A stretch of DNA of 32,379 bases, from assembly GCA_902785425.1 (NCBI GenBank), contig CACZYP010000038.1, positions 1 to 32,379 on the forward strand, written 5' to 3'. Positions within the stretch are counted from its first letter, which is position 1, and each line of letters starts with the position of its first letter. The notes beneath the pieces are model-generated. The model saw nothing but the letters and a program-made list of their open reading frames with translations. It was not told where the DNA came from and did not search any database. This DNA is from an uncultured Ruminococcus sp. (GTDB lineage: Bacteria > Bacillota > Clostridia > Oscillospirales > Acutalibacteraceae). The position numbers and the translations under genes were made by a program. Shown in pieces: positions 1 to 8,552 of the stretch.

Positions 1-58
1 CACACCTCAGACTGTTTACGATAACTGGTTCAAGAGTGTGTATCTGCCTGTGACAGCA
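1..58. repeat. 58-bp terminal direct repeat, left copy
   Basis: These 58 bases are repeated exactly at the right end of the window (32322-32379). They lie inside the coding sequence of a phage major tail protein and keep the same reading frame at both ends. The sequence can therefore be closed into a 32,321-bp circle, or the source genome carries two copies of this tail-gene segment. Confidence 0.97.
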
Positions 59-91
59 TTAGAAACTATTCCGGCACAGCAGAATAAGTAA
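2..91 (+). CDS. Major tail protein, phi13-type, C-terminal end only
   Basis: This is an open frame with no start in the window, ending at TAA 89-91. It reads TPQTVYDNWFKSVYLPVTA and then LETIPAQQNK. The same frame occurs at the right end of the window, where about 130 upstream residues (FYADGIEYYTISNNMGYSGD, LEIALIPESFRVDIL) resemble phi13-family major tail (tube) proteins of siphoviruses. The product would polymerise into the tail tube around the tape measure. The next gene, a tail assembly chaperone, begins 14 bases downstream, the usual order in siphovirus tail modules. The family call rests on the right-end copy plus gene order. The stop codon and final ten residues are seen only here. 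Confidence 0.75.
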   Translation, partial: TPQTVYDNWFKSVYLPVTALETIPAQQNK

Positions 92-105
92 TGGGGGTGA
101 TATGA

Positions 106-480
106 ATGCTTAAAACAACTATCGAGATCGATGGCAAGCCCGTTGTATTCAAAGCATCTGCCGCTATTCCGAGAATCTATCGTATTAAGTTCAGACGTGA
201 TATTTACAAGGACCTGCGCTTGCTTGAAAAGAGCATCGGCGAGAATGACGAGGACGATTCCCACCTTGATTCGTTCTCGCTGGAGCTTTTCGAGAATATC
301 GCCTACATTATGGCAAAGCATGCAGATCCGTCTATCCCTGACAGCCCCGAAGAGTGGCTTGACGAGTTCTCAACATTTTCTATTTATCAGATACTTCCGC
401 AGCTCATTGAGCTTTGGGGGTTAAATACAGAGGTGGAAATCGAGTCTAAAAAAAACTTCGTCCGACTGAGCGAGAAATGA
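106..480 (+). CDS. Tail assembly chaperone, G-type
   Basis: This is a 124-residue acidic protein (MLKTTIEIDGKPVVFKASAA...) directly after the major tail gene and upstream of the tape measure gene, the position of the lambda gpG-type chaperone. Such chaperones bind the tape measure protein and recruit tail tube subunits; they are not in the finished virion. The start is ATG 106, with GGGGGTGAT just upstream; ATG 102 is in another frame and hits a stop at once. Near its 3' end the gene has a canonical A_AAA_AAC slippery heptamer (450-456). The -1 frame is open from there into the T frame, so a G-T fusion can be made. The family is assigned by position, size and frameshift architecture. Confidence 0.82.
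   Translation: MLKTTIEIDGKPVVFKASAAIPRIYRIKFRRDIYKDLRLLEKSIGENDEDDSHLDSFSLELFENIAYIMAKHADPSIPDSPEEWLDEFSTFSIYQILPQLIELWGLNTEVEIESKKNFVRLSEK
450..456 (+). promoter_or_regulatory. Programmed -1 ribosomal frameshift site (A_AAA_AAC)
   Basis: In the G frame the codons are AAA (448-450), AAA (451-453), AAC (454-456), which gives a perfect X_XXY_YYZ heptamer at 450-456. A -1 slip enters the frame read by the downstream T gene, which has no stop between the heptamer and T's own ATG at 477. Conserved G/GT frameshifting in tailed phages is well known; the exact use here is inferred. No obvious strong pseudoknot was identified downstream by eye. Confidence 0.82.
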
Positions 481-644
481 CGACACCGCTTTTTCTGCTC
501 CGATGTTTGCAGATCGGGTTATCGCTTGATGAACTTGATCTGCTGACTATCGGTATGGTAACGGAAATCGCTATTGAAAGGGCAAATGATGATTATGATG
601 GTTATGCAACATTAGCGACTCAAGAGGATTTTGACCGCTGGTAG
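477..644 (+). CDS. Tail assembly chaperone T domain (made as G-T frameshift fusion)
   Basis: This is a 55-residue frame (MTTPLFLLRCLQIGL...) ending in ATQEDFDRW, similar to the endings of T-domain chaperones in Clostridia and Listeria phages. It lies in the -1 frame relative to G, and its ATG overlaps the G stop (ATGA, 477-480). The natural product is probably the longer G-T fusion made through the slippery heptamer at 450-456, although ATG 477 could also be used alone. The T part normally contacts the tape measure protein. An inserted two-gene cargo follows immediately, separating T from the tape measure gene. Confidence 0.8.
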   Translation: MTTPLFLLRCLQIGLSLDELDLLTIGMVTEIAIERANDDYDGYATLATQEDFDRW

Positions 645-663
645 TTAAACTATTATATTTTTC

Positions 664-692
664 TTGTCTTTTTATGGTACCTATGCTATAAT
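664..692 (+). promoter_or_regulatory. Sigma-70/A-type promoter for the cargo genes
   Basis: TTGTCT (664-669) and TATAAT (687-692) are separated by 17 bases, a near-consensus housekeeping promoter. Transcription should begin near 699. It lies just after the T stop codon and just before the methyltransferase gene, as expected for a phage cargo expressed independently of late tail transcription, including in a lysogen. Confidence 0.8.
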
Positions 693-745
693 CAATTACA
701 ATGAAATGTGATTTCATTGATCATTTAAAGTTTTGGAGAAGTGTT

Positions 746-1351
746 ATGAAACCGTTTTGGGAAAGCGAGTATTTAGACAGAGAAAAATCTACCTTTGGGA
801 AACCGAGTAAAGAAGTTGAAGATATTGTACCGCATTTAAAGAAAGGTGCAAGGATTTTAGATGTTGGCTGTGGTGATGGCAGACATTCTTTATACTTAGC
901 AAATATTGGATTCCAAGTAGATGCATTTGATATATCGGAGAATGCTATCACGAAACTTGATTACTTAAAGGGAATTAACAGTCTGAATGTAAATACGTTC
1001 GTGTGTGATATTTTGGATTTTGATTTCAAGTATAAGTATGATTTGATCATTGTTCATGGCGTTTTGCAGTTTGTAGAAAAGACAAAGCAATCATCTATAA
1101 TTGAACTTCTGAAAAAATGGACGAATAATAATGGTTATCATATTATCGCATTATTTACAGATGAAGAACCTATTCCGCCTGATTTGAAAGATGTCATGAT
1201 CGGCGTTTTTAAAGAGGGGGAAATTAAAGAGCACTATAGGGATTGGCAGACTCTGATGTTCGATAGCTATAAATTCCACGATGAACATGAAAATGGGATA
1301 AAGCATTGTCATGCGGTGAACAAGATCGTTGCTCAAAAGACAGTTGATTAA
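746..1351 (+). CDS. Class I SAM-dependent methyltransferase (TehB-like), phage cargo
   Basis: The protein has 201 residues. Motif I of class I methyltransferases is clear at residues 37-47 (ILDVGCGDGRH), followed by the acidic end of strand 2 (VDAFDIS) and a CDILDF segment typical of adenine contact. The fold and spacing resemble TehB-type small-molecule methyltransferases, but the substrate cannot be read from the sequence. I chose ATG 746 because GGAGAAG lies 4-10 bases upstream; ATG 701 would sit at the transcription start with no ribosome binding site. The gene is visibly more AT-rich than the flanking tail genes and has its own promoter. With the next gene it forms a cassette inserted between the tail chaperones and the tape measure, so it is probably a lysogenic-conversion cargo rather than a structural gene. 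Confidence 0.8.
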   Translation: MKPFWESEYLDREKSTFGKPSKEVEDIVPHLKKGARILDVGCGDGRHSLYLANIGFQVDAFDISENAITKLDYLKGINSLNVNTFVCDILDFDFKYKYDLIIVHGVLQFVEKTKQSSIIELLKKWTNNNGYHIIALFTDEEPIPPDLKDVMIGVFKEGEIKEHYRDWQTLMFDSYKFHDEHENGIKHCHAVNKIVAQKTVD

Positions 1352-1418
1352 GTTTTCAAATAGTCACTTAAAAGCGAGGCGCTTATATATATATCCATCG
1401 CAGTTTGGAGAACTGTTT

Positions 1419-2273
1419 ATGAAGAACGCAATAGAATCAGAACCGAACAAAGGGCATTCAAGCAGATTATGGTGGTATCTGCTCCTGATTACTTTGCTGT
1501 CTGCCTTTTGCTATATCACCCTTAATGTATTGCTGCTTCCATATTCGATCGAATACAAAGAAACAGGGATAATGACAGCAGGATATTTTCTATATGCAGC
1601 TATAGGACTGTTATTTTCAACTCCGACACCTTTTGTGGCAGTTCTGATCATTTCTCTGTTCATAGAAAAAATCGGTATCAAGCAGATGTTCCGTAACATT
1701 TTTCACACGGAACATAAATTGAAAACCACCTTGATCACAGGCGGGTTTTGTATGCTTGCTTTGGTTTACGCAATACTGTTCGGAACACCAAACGGATCGC
1801 CTTGGTATATGTTCCCGATAGGTTTTCTGATAATGATACCGTTTGTCGGTATAGCCGAAGAGACCGGGTGGCGCGGGTTATTACAGCCGGAATTGGATGA
1901 AAAAATGCCGTTTCCGTTTTCTGTTTTTCTTACCGCCGCGATCTGGTTTGTCTGGCATTTCCCTGTGTTTATTGATCCGACATCAAACCATTACGGAGAC
2001 AGCGTTATCGGATTCGGGATAACGATCTTTATATGGGCTTTCGCTTTAGCTGCTATATATAAAGCGACAAAAAGTGTGATCGCCTGCGCGTTGTATCATA
2101 CTTTCATTGACGCGATTGGTGCGGTTTATGATTGGAACGCATTATTTGACGTTTTTCCGGGAAGCGTATCGACAAATGTTTATCGCGGCATTTGGCTTGT
2201 AGCATCTCTTGTCTTATGGTTTATATCAGAAAAGAAGGAAAAGAGATCAATAGCTGAAGAACAGGTTGAGTAA
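1419..2273 (+). CDS. CPBP-family intramembrane metalloprotease (CAAX protease-like)
   Basis: This is a 284-residue polytopic membrane protein with the three signature motifs of the CPBP/Abi family: EETGWRG (about residues 147-153, EExxxR), FVWHF (about 178-182, FxxxH-like) and LYHTFIDA (about 226-233, HxxxD). In bacteria these proteases are linked to bacteriocin self-immunity and membrane protein processing. ATG 1419 has GGAG eight bases upstream; an in-frame upstream ATG at 1329 overlaps the methyltransferase and has no good ribosome site. The gene follows the methyltransferase on the same transcript and is followed by a strong terminator at 2309-2337, closing the cargo cassette. A role in phage exclusion or host fitness is inference. 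Confidence 0.85.
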   Translation: MKNAIESEPNKGHSSRLWWYLLLITLLSAFCYITLNVLLLPYSIEYKETGIMTAGYFLYAAIGLLFSTPTPFVAVLIISLFIEKIGIKQMFRNIFHTEHKLKTTLITGGFCMLALVYAILFGTPNGSPWYMFPIGFLIMIPFVGIAEETGWRGLLQPELDEKMPFPFSVFLTAAIWFVWHFPVFIDPTSNHYGDSVIGFGITIFIWAFALAAIYKATKSVIACALYHTFIDAIGAVYDWNALFDVFPGSVSTNVYRGIWLVASLVLWFISEKKEKRSIAEEQVE

Positions 2274-2308
2274 TCTTTGGAAATACCAAATTGAAATAGA
2301 ATACTCTA

Positions 2309-2337
2309 ATGCTCGGATTATATGCCGAGCATTTTTT
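2309..2337 (+). terminator. Intrinsic terminator closing the cargo cassette
   Basis: An 8-bp perfect stem, ATGCTCGG (2309-2316) with CCGAGCAT (2325-2332), is followed by five T residues. It sits only about 30 bases before the tape measure start, so late tail transcripts entering from upstream would have to read through it. Confidence 0.87.
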
Positions 2338-2360
2338 GTACCCATTTTTTAACTGAGGAG

Positions 2361-5300
2361 GTGAGCAGCATAGGAAACAGAATCAAGGGTATCACAGTCG
2401 CCATTAATGGTGACACCACAAAGCTCCAGACTGCCTTAAAGCAGGTCAACGGCAACATCAGAAACACACAATCACAGCTTAAAGACGTAGAGCGGTTATT
2501 ACGCCTTGACCCCACAAACACAGAACTGCTCGCCCAAAAGCAGCGATTGCTGAAACAGGCTGTCAGTGATACAAAAGACAAGCTCGCCACGCTCAAAAAA
2601 GCAAGCGAAGAAGCCGCAAAGACTAAAGACAAGTACGATGCATGGAAAGCAAAGTATGATCCAATCAAAAAGAAAATCGAGGAAACCACAGATAAGCTGA
2701 AAAAGCTGAAAGAGAAAAGTGCCGAAATGGAGAAAGCGGGGAAGATCGACACTACCGCATATCAGACCTTACAGCGTAAAATTGAAGAAACATCTGCCGA
2801 TCTTACTGCATTAAGACAGGACGCTAAAACCGTCACCGACGAATTCGGACACCCGATTAGCCCACAGCAGTATGACGCGCTGCAAAGAGAAATAATCGAA
2901 ACCGAGCGTGATCTTGAAAGTCTGCAAACACAAGCTCTACAAACATCGACCGCTATCGATTCAATCGCCGCCACGGGGGAAAAGATGAAAACGGTCGGAG
3001 CCAACATGAAAACCGCAGGTCAGAAAATGCTGCCTGTCACACTTGCGGTAACTGCCGTAGGAACTGCCGCAGTAAAAACGTCTGCCGATTTTGAAGCATC
3101 AATGTCAAAGGTAGCGGCTATCTCCGGGGCAACGGGTGACGACCTCGAAGCGCTCACCACCAAGGCACGTGAAATGGGGTCGAAAACAAAATTCTCCGCC
3201 AGCGAAGCGGCTGATGGGCTGACGTATATGGCGATGGCGGGCTGGTCGCCGCAGCAAATGCTTGAAGGCTTGGACGGCATTATGAACCTTGCCGCCGCAA
3301 GTGGTGAAGAATTAGCGACTACTTCTGATATCGTCACTGACGCGCTTACTGCTTTCGGGCTTGAAGCCGAGGACAGTTCTCACTTTGCCGACGTACTTGC
3401 TGCGGCTTCTTCTAACGCAAATACCAATGTCGGCATGATGGGTGAGACGTTCAAGTATGTTGCTCCCGTTGCGGGCGCGTTGGGTTATTCCGTTGAAGAT
3501 ACAGCAACCGCGATCGGCGTTCTTGCGAATAACGGTATCAAAAGCTCACAAGCTGGCACTGTGCTGAGAAAGACGATAAACAGCCTTGTCGCTCCGTCAA
3601 AAAAGGCAACGGGTCAGATGCAGAAACTCGGATTCTATGCTTCCGAAACTATTGATACATTCGATCAGCAGAAGATTGACGAGCAGATGCTTAAAGTGCA
3701 AAAGGCGAGCAACGCCGCCGAAAAAGCACAGCTTTCATACAATACCGCTGTTGCGAAGTATGGAGAAGATTCCGCACAGGCAGAGGCGGCGCTCAACACT
3801 TACAGTATAAAACAGCAGGAGTTAGCAATAGCCGAGAAAAAACTTGACGCTCTCAAAAAGGGCGAAGTAACCACTGTCTACACCTACAACAAAGCTATTC
3901 AGAACGAGGACGGCAGTCTGAAATCGTTTTCTGAAACGATAGAATTCCTGCGTAAGAATCTGAACGGTTTATCCGACGCGGAAAAGACTGCCGCGGTTTC
4001 ACAGATATTCGGCGCACAGGCATCTGCGGGTGTGCTCGCTATTCTCAAAACGAGTGACAAGGATTACGCAAAGCTCACCAGCGCGATCAATAACTGCGAC
4101 GGAATAACACAAAAAATGGCTAACACGATGCAGGATAACCTGTCGGGTCAGCTTACGATCTTAAAAAGTCAGCTTCAAGAGCTGGCTATTTCTTTTGGGG
4201 AAGTTCTTCTTCCGAAGATAAAGAAGCTCGTTTCGTGGCTGCAGGGAGTAGTTGATAAGCTCAATAAAATGACGCCGAAAACAAGAGGTTTGATTTCTAT
4301 AATTGCCCTTTTAGTTGCTTCAATAGGACCGTTGCTCATAGTTATAGGTTCCCTTATTGGTATGGTCGGCAGTGCTATAGTAAACTTCAAAAAGCTGCAC
4401 GGATTTATCAAAGGATTTCCGGCTGTTATAACAAAGCTGTCGGGTGTGTTTTCAAACGCAGGTGCTGCGATCAGCGGTATCTCCGCACCGGTTCTGATCG
4501 CTGTTGCGGCGATCGGTGTACTTGTTGCCGCATTTGTGCATCTCTGGAAAACGAACAATGAATTCAGAAATAAGATCACAGCTATCTGGGACAGTATCGC
4601 AGAAAAAGTAAAAACATTTGCAGAAGCTGTAAAAGAAAGACTCGGTTCTTTGGGTATTGATTTCACGGAAATAGTCGAGGTGCTGCAAAATGTCTGGAGC
4701 GCATTCTGTAACTTCCTCGCACCGATATTTGAAGGAACATTTCAGCTGATAGCCGATGCCTTGTCGGTTGTGCTTGATGTTATCTTAGGATTGCTCGATA
4801 TATTTATCGGTATATTTAACGGTAATTGGGAGCAGGCTTGGAATGGTGTAAAAACTATCTTCATTTCAATACGTGATTTTATCATCAGTCCGACTCTGTG
4901 GAACAGCATAAAAACAGGCGTAGTCAAGGCTATTAAAAACATCGGAATGGCTTTGTTTACCGTCTGGAATAACATAAAAAATGGAATCACAAACACGATA
5001 AACGGTATAAAAGAGAGCATTATAAACGGGTTCAGAAGTGCTGTTGAGTACGTTCATGATCTGATCTTTCAAGCAAGATCGTGGGGTTCTGATATGATCC
5101 AAAACATCATAAACGGTCTTCATGATAATCTTCAAGACCTCGCCGATGGAGTTATAAATGTTGCAAACACTATCCGTGAATATCTGCACTTTTCCGTTCC
5201 CGACAAAGGACCGCTTACCGATTATCAAAAGTGGATGCCGGATTTTATGCAGGGTATGGCGCAGGGAATAGAGCGCAGCAGAGGACTTATTCAAGAAGCT

Positions 5301-5513
5301 ATAAGTCATGTGTCATCTGATATGATCATCACACCGACCGCCACGGCTGCACTGATCGGAGGCGGTTCAATGGCGGCAGCCGTATCAAATACGACGACAA
5401 ACAACAGCAATGTAACGTACAATTTCAATCAAACGAACAATTCTCCGAAGTCTCTTTCACGCTTTGATATTTATCGTCAAAGCAAGAATCTACTTTCGGG
5501 GGTAAAGAGGTAG
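2361..5513 (+). CDS. Phage tail tape measure protein, TP901-type core
   Basis: A protein of about 1050 residues sets tail length and is threaded into the tail tube. The N-terminal 220 residues are Lys/Glu-rich coiled coil (TKLQTALKQVNGNIRNTQSQ). The TP901 core follows at about residues 240-420 (MSKVAAISGATGDDLEALTT, GWSPQQMLEGLDGIMNLAAA). Two hydrophobic segments occur near residues 660-680 and 715-735. The start is uncertain. The conserved beginning GNRIKGITV is preceded by AUA at 2370, nine bases from the GAGGAG sequence, with GTG 2361 directly abutting that sequence. An ATG at 2322 lies inside the upstream terminator stem and adds residues unlike the family. I list GTG 2361, but AUA 2370 fits the ribosome spacing better. 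The stop abuts the next gene. Confidence 0.92.
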   Translation: MSSIGNRIKGITVAINGDTTKLQTALKQVNGNIRNTQSQLKDVERLLRLDPTNTELLAQKQRLLKQAVSDTKDKLATLKKASEEAAKTKDKYDAWKAKYDPIKKKIEETTDKLKKLKEKSAEMEKAGKIDTTAYQTLQRKIEETSADLTALRQDAKTVTDEFGHPISPQQYDALQREIIETERDLESLQTQALQTSTAIDSIAATGEKMKTVGANMKTAGQKMLPVTLAVTAVGTAAVKTSADFEASMSKVAAISGATGDDLEALTTKAREMGSKTKFSASEAADGLTYMAMAGWSPQQMLEGLDGIMNLAAASGEELATTSDIVTDALTAFGLEAEDSSHFADVLAAASSNANTNVGMMGETFKYVAPVAGALGYSVEDTATAIGVLANNGIKSSQAGTVLRKTINSLVAPSKKATGQMQKLGFYASETIDTFDQQKIDEQMLKVQKASNAAEKAQLSYNTAVAKYGEDSAQAEAALNTYSIKQQELAIAEKKLDALKKGEVTTVYTYNKAIQNEDGSLKSFSETIEFLRKNLNGLSDAEKTAAVSQIFGAQASAGVLAILKTSDKDYAKLTSAINNCDGITQKMANTMQDNLSGQLTILKSQLQELAISFGEVLLPKIKKLVSWLQGVVDKLNKMTPKTRGLISIIALLVASIGPLLIVIGSLIGMVGSAIVNFKKLHGFIKGFPAVITKLSGVFSNAGAAISGISAPVLIAVAAIGVLVAAFVHLWKTNNEFRNKITAIWDSIAEKVKTFAEAVKERLGSLGIDFTEIVEVLQNVWSAFCNFLAPIFEGTFQLIADALSVVLDVILGLLDIFIGIFNGNWEQAWNGVKTIFISIRDFIISPTLWNSIKTGVVKAIKNIGMALFTVWNNIKNGITNTINGIKESIINGFRSAVEYVHDLIFQARSWGSDMIQNIINGLHDNLQDLADGVINVANTIREYLHFSVPDKGPLTDYQKWMPDFMQGMAQGIERSRGLIQEAISHVSSDMIITPTATAALIGGGSMAAAVSNTTTNNSNVTYNFNQTNNSPKSLSRFDIYRQSKNLLSGVKR

Positions 5514-6380
5514 GTGATTCTCATTTTTACGCTTAAAGTTAAGAACTATAAAAATGAGATCTACGAGCTTACCCACAACTACGACAGGTACTATATCAAA
5601 TCAATATCCGGACTTACACCGCCGCCGACTACGATAAACACATCTGTCGGCGGCATTCATGACGGTTCATATTACAATTCATCCCGTTTACAGCAGAGAA
5701 ACATAGTGATTACTATCGGGCTGAGGGGCGAAATTGAAGTTAACCGACAGCGTTTGTACTCGGTCTTTCCTCTCAAAAAAGAGTGTACGTTATTTTACAA
5801 AAATCAGAACAGAGATGTGAAGATAAGGGGCTATGTCGAAACGCTCGAAGCCGATATTTTTGTTTATCAGGAAGAAGTTCAGGTGTCGATAATCTGCCCC
5901 GGTACGTATTTTGAAGGCGTTTCAGCGATTAAAGGTGAGATTCGCAAAGTGCAGCCCTTGTTTGAATTTCCGTTCTCGATAAATAGACCGATACCTTTCG
6001 GGAACATTTACGACAGACCTCTTTGTGTTCTTGATAACATCGGTGATGTTGAGTGCGGCTGTATTTTTAGTTTCCACTTTTATGAATACACAAACTTTCT
6101 GCGTATTACCAACGAGGTCACGCACGAATACATGGACTTAAAGCACGCAGGATTTTGTGAGGGCGATGAGCTTTATATAAATACTAATTTCGGAGATCTG
6201 CGCATTATTCTGTACCGCTATGACGGTGAGAAAATGAACCTGCTACCGTTTCTCAAAAACGACAGCAGTTGGATCCATCTTGAACAGGGAATAAACAAAC
6301 TGTCCTTTTCGATAAGTGAAGGGCATTATGACGGATTGAGCGCAAAGGTAGAATATACGCCGCTTTACGGAGGTGTCTGA
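5514..6380 (+). CDS. Distal tail protein (Dit-like, siphovirus tail family)
   Basis: A 288-residue protein encoded immediately after the tape measure, the invariant position of the distal tail (Dit) protein, which forms the hexameric hub joining the tail tube to the baseplate. The N-terminal half (LKVKNYKNEIYELTHNYDRY, TSVGGIHDGSYYNSSRLQQR, RDVKIRGYVETLEADIF) matches the typical pattern of this family. The gene starts at GTG 5514 directly after the TAG of the tape measure gene, with AAAGAGG in the previous gene's last codons as ribosome site. Its TGA shares a base with the next ATG, indicating translational coupling. Confidence 0.85.
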   Translation: MILIFTLKVKNYKNEIYELTHNYDRYYIKSISGLTPPPTTINTSVGGIHDGSYYNSSRLQQRNIVITIGLRGEIEVNRQRLYSVFPLKKECTLFYKNQNRDVKIRGYVETLEADIFVYQEEVQVSIICPGTYFEGVSAIKGEIRKVQPLFEFPFSINRPIPFGNIYDRPLCVLDNIGDVECGCIFSFHFYEYTNFLRITNEVTHEYMDLKHAGFCEGDELYINTNFGDLRIILYRYDGEKMNLLPFLKNDSSWIHLEQGINKLSFSISEGHYDGLSAKVEYTPLYGGV

Positions 6381-7501
6381 TGTTAATTTATGTTTGGAAA
6401 AAGCAGGGACGATATTATCAGAAAACTGCTGCTATCGACTATGCGGCCTCTGTTATATGGGTGTCACGATATCGTGAATGCGGCGAGTTTGAGATCTATA
6501 TTCCTGCATCAAAAGAGCTTGTAGCGCTTTTTCAGGGAGATGTTATTTTCTCCCGTGATGATTCCGAAACGCTGATGGTGCTTGAAAAATTCAAGCTCAC
6601 GACAGACGAAGAAGAGGGCGATCATCTCATTTTATCCGGGCGCTCTCTTGAAAGCATTTTTGATCGCAGAGTCGTAAACAAGCAGACAGAGCTTGACGGA
6701 ACGCTTGGTGAGGGAATCATGAAGCTGTTGTCTATGTGCTGCACTTCGTCGTCAGATACAGACGAAGACCGCATAATCCCCGAACTTCACGTGAATGACC
6801 TTTCTGCGTTTAACGATCGATTGGAAAAGCAGATAACAGGCGACACGTTGCTTTTCGTTTTTTCGGAGTTGTGTACTACTTACGACTGCGGATTCAGACT
6901 GACGATAGATAACTCTCCGAATGACTTTTACTTCTCGCTGTACCGAGGTCATGACAAGACCGATACCGTTATTTTCAGCCCTCAGTTCGGTAATCTTAGC
7001 AAGTCCGAATTTACGTTTGACTATACAGATTATCACAATTTTATCTATACAGCAGGAGAGGGTGAGGGCAAGGACAGAGTAATAATTGCGTATGAATCGG
7101 AAGAGTTTTTTAATACAATACTCAGCGGTCTTGACAGGCGGGAATACTGGCTTGATGAGCGGAATTGTTCATCTAACAGTGATCATCCGCAGAGCGATAC
7201 GTTTTACTTTGCGGCTCTTCAAGGCAAGGGCAAAGAAAAGTGCAGAGAGCTTCGGCCTGTCATACAATACAGCGGTGAGATCATCGATAACGGTATGTAT
7301 AAATATCATGCTGATTATGAGTTGGGTGATACTGTACTCATAGAAAACGAGTACGGTATCCGTGCAGAAGCAACGATAATAGAAGTGACGGAAGTGGAGG
7401 ACGAAAGCGGATACAAGATCGTGCCTACTTTATCCGAGTGGGTAACACTGAGCGATATCCCGATAGAAGTACCACCGATAGATATAACGGAGATGAGGTG
7501 A
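6380..7501 (+). CDS. Siphovirus ReqiPepy6 Gp37-like tail protein
   Basis: A 373-residue protein resembling the Gp37-like tail family, which follows Dit in many Firmicute siphoviruses and is thought to form the tail-tip hub (Tal-like). Family-typical segments are ASVIWVSRYRECGEFEIYIP near residue 30 and LEKFKLTTDEEEGDHLILSG near residue 70, followed by the ESIFDRRVV motif. No peptidase or lysozyme extension is visible, so this is a short hub without an obvious cell-wall enzyme. ATG 6380 overlaps the upstream TGA by one base, so it is probably coupled to Dit translation. Confidence 0.8.
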   Translation: MLIYVWKKQGRYYQKTAAIDYAASVIWVSRYRECGEFEIYIPASKELVALFQGDVIFSRDDSETLMVLEKFKLTTDEEEGDHLILSGRSLESIFDRRVVNKQTELDGTLGEGIMKLLSMCCTSSSDTDEDRIIPELHVNDLSAFNDRLEKQITGDTLLFVFSELCTTYDCGFRLTIDNSPNDFYFSLYRGHDKTDTVIFSPQFGNLSKSEFTFDYTDYHNFIYTAGEGEGKDRVIIAYESEEFFNTILSGLDRREYWLDERNCSSNSDHPQSDTFYFAALQGKGKEKCRELRPVIQYSGEIIDNGMYKYHADYELGDTVLIENEYGIRAEATIIEVTEVEDESGYKIVPTLSEWVTLSDIPIEVPPIDITEMR

Positions 7502-7505
7502 GATA

Positions 7506-8549
7506 ATGCGAAGTGGATTTTTCAACAGCATAAACGGCGACCGCAAATATGATGCCGATGATATCAGCAACTATTTTCTTAAACTGATCTCAAACGGTGT
7601 ATTTGCGACGCCGGCAAAGGCTATGCAGATACAAGCCGCCGGGGGTATGAAAGTCAAGATAACTCCCGGCTGGGCGTTCATTAACTGCAAATGGCTGCGG
7701 CTTGACAGCGAATATACAATCACACTGGACAAGTCGGACGTGCAGTACAACAGAGTTGACAGGATAGTTTTACGTCTTGACCCGTCCGATGACGTAAGAG
7801 CTATCACGATCGAAGTTAAGAAAGGTGAAGCCGCAGAAAATGCATACAAAAAGCCTCTCGAAAGGGTCAGAAACGGAGTGTGGGAGCTGTCGCTCGGGTA
7901 CGTTCGTATCAAAGCCAACGCAGAGGAAATACGGCAGTCAAACATTTTTGATGAGCGTGCTAATACCGAAGTCTGCGGATTCGTAACGGGCTTGATCGAT
8001 CAGATAAACACGACAAATCTTTTCGCTCAGTACGATGACGCTTTCAATGAGTTTATGGAAAAGCTGCATAGCGGTACAGCGAATCTTGGCGGCGCTGATC
8101 AGATACGGAACTTTACAAATTTCGGTCAATCGCTGTTCGGTTACACCTGTAATCCGATCAAAGAGTGGGAGCACTTTCCGGGCGAACTGTACGGCTACGG
8201 TATTTCAGAGGACGAGCTTAACATCAATTACGGCGAACGCCTGCTTGTCTGGTGGAACGGTCAGCTCCTTATGGAGGACGTTGATTACAAGCTCACAAGG
8301 GGCGGTTCTGCCGATTCATTCTGGCGTATAATACCGTTTGAGCGAGAAAAGTACGTTGACGGCGCTCTTGTTCTGCAAGCATGGTATCACCCCGATAACG
8401 TTCCCGATGAAAAGAGTGCTTCGATAAACGGTTCTGCAGTGACGGGTATTTCAGGTAAAAAAACAACGGCTGTTTCCGGTACGTCAAACACTGCCGCAAC
8501 TAATGCAGGTGTAACAACGATAACCGGCAAAGCCGAGAAGGAGGATTAA
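7506..8549 (+). CDS. Phage baseplate or receptor-binding associated protein
   Basis: The protein has 347 residues. The beginning (FFNSINGDRKYDADDISNYF, then KLISNGVFATP) is characteristic of a family encoded just after the hub in gut Clostridia phages, generally annotated as phage structural or upper baseplate protein. The first 150 residues look like a beta-rich attachment domain. Residues about 190-300 carry WEHFPGELYGYGISEDELNI, suggesting another beta domain. The last 40 residues are Ser/Thr/Ala/Gly-rich and repetitive (GSAVTGISGKKTTAVSGTSN), likely a flexible linker or collagen-like tail. AGGTGAGAT precedes ATG 7506. A direct role in host binding is inferred from position only. Confidence 0.65.
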   Translation: MRSGFFNSINGDRKYDADDISNYFLKLISNGVFATPAKAMQIQAAGGMKVKITPGWAFINCKWLRLDSEYTITLDKSDVQYNRVDRIVLRLDPSDDVRAITIEVKKGEAAENAYKKPLERVRNGVWELSLGYVRIKANAEEIRQSNIFDERANTEVCGFVTGLIDQINTTNLFAQYDDAFNEFMEKLHSGTANLGGADQIRNFTNFGQSLFGYTCNPIKEWEHFPGELYGYGISEDELNINYGERLLVWWNGQLLMEDVDYKLTRGGSADSFWRIIPFEREKYVDGALVLQAWYHPDNVPDEKSASINGSAVTGISGKKTTAVSGTSNTAATNAGVTTITGKAEKED

Positions 8550-8552
8550 CGC

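Noticed and set aside
701-745. Methyltransferase start at ATG 701
   Set aside because: It lies within a base or two of the predicted transcription start and has no ribosome site, while ATG 746 has GGAGAAG.
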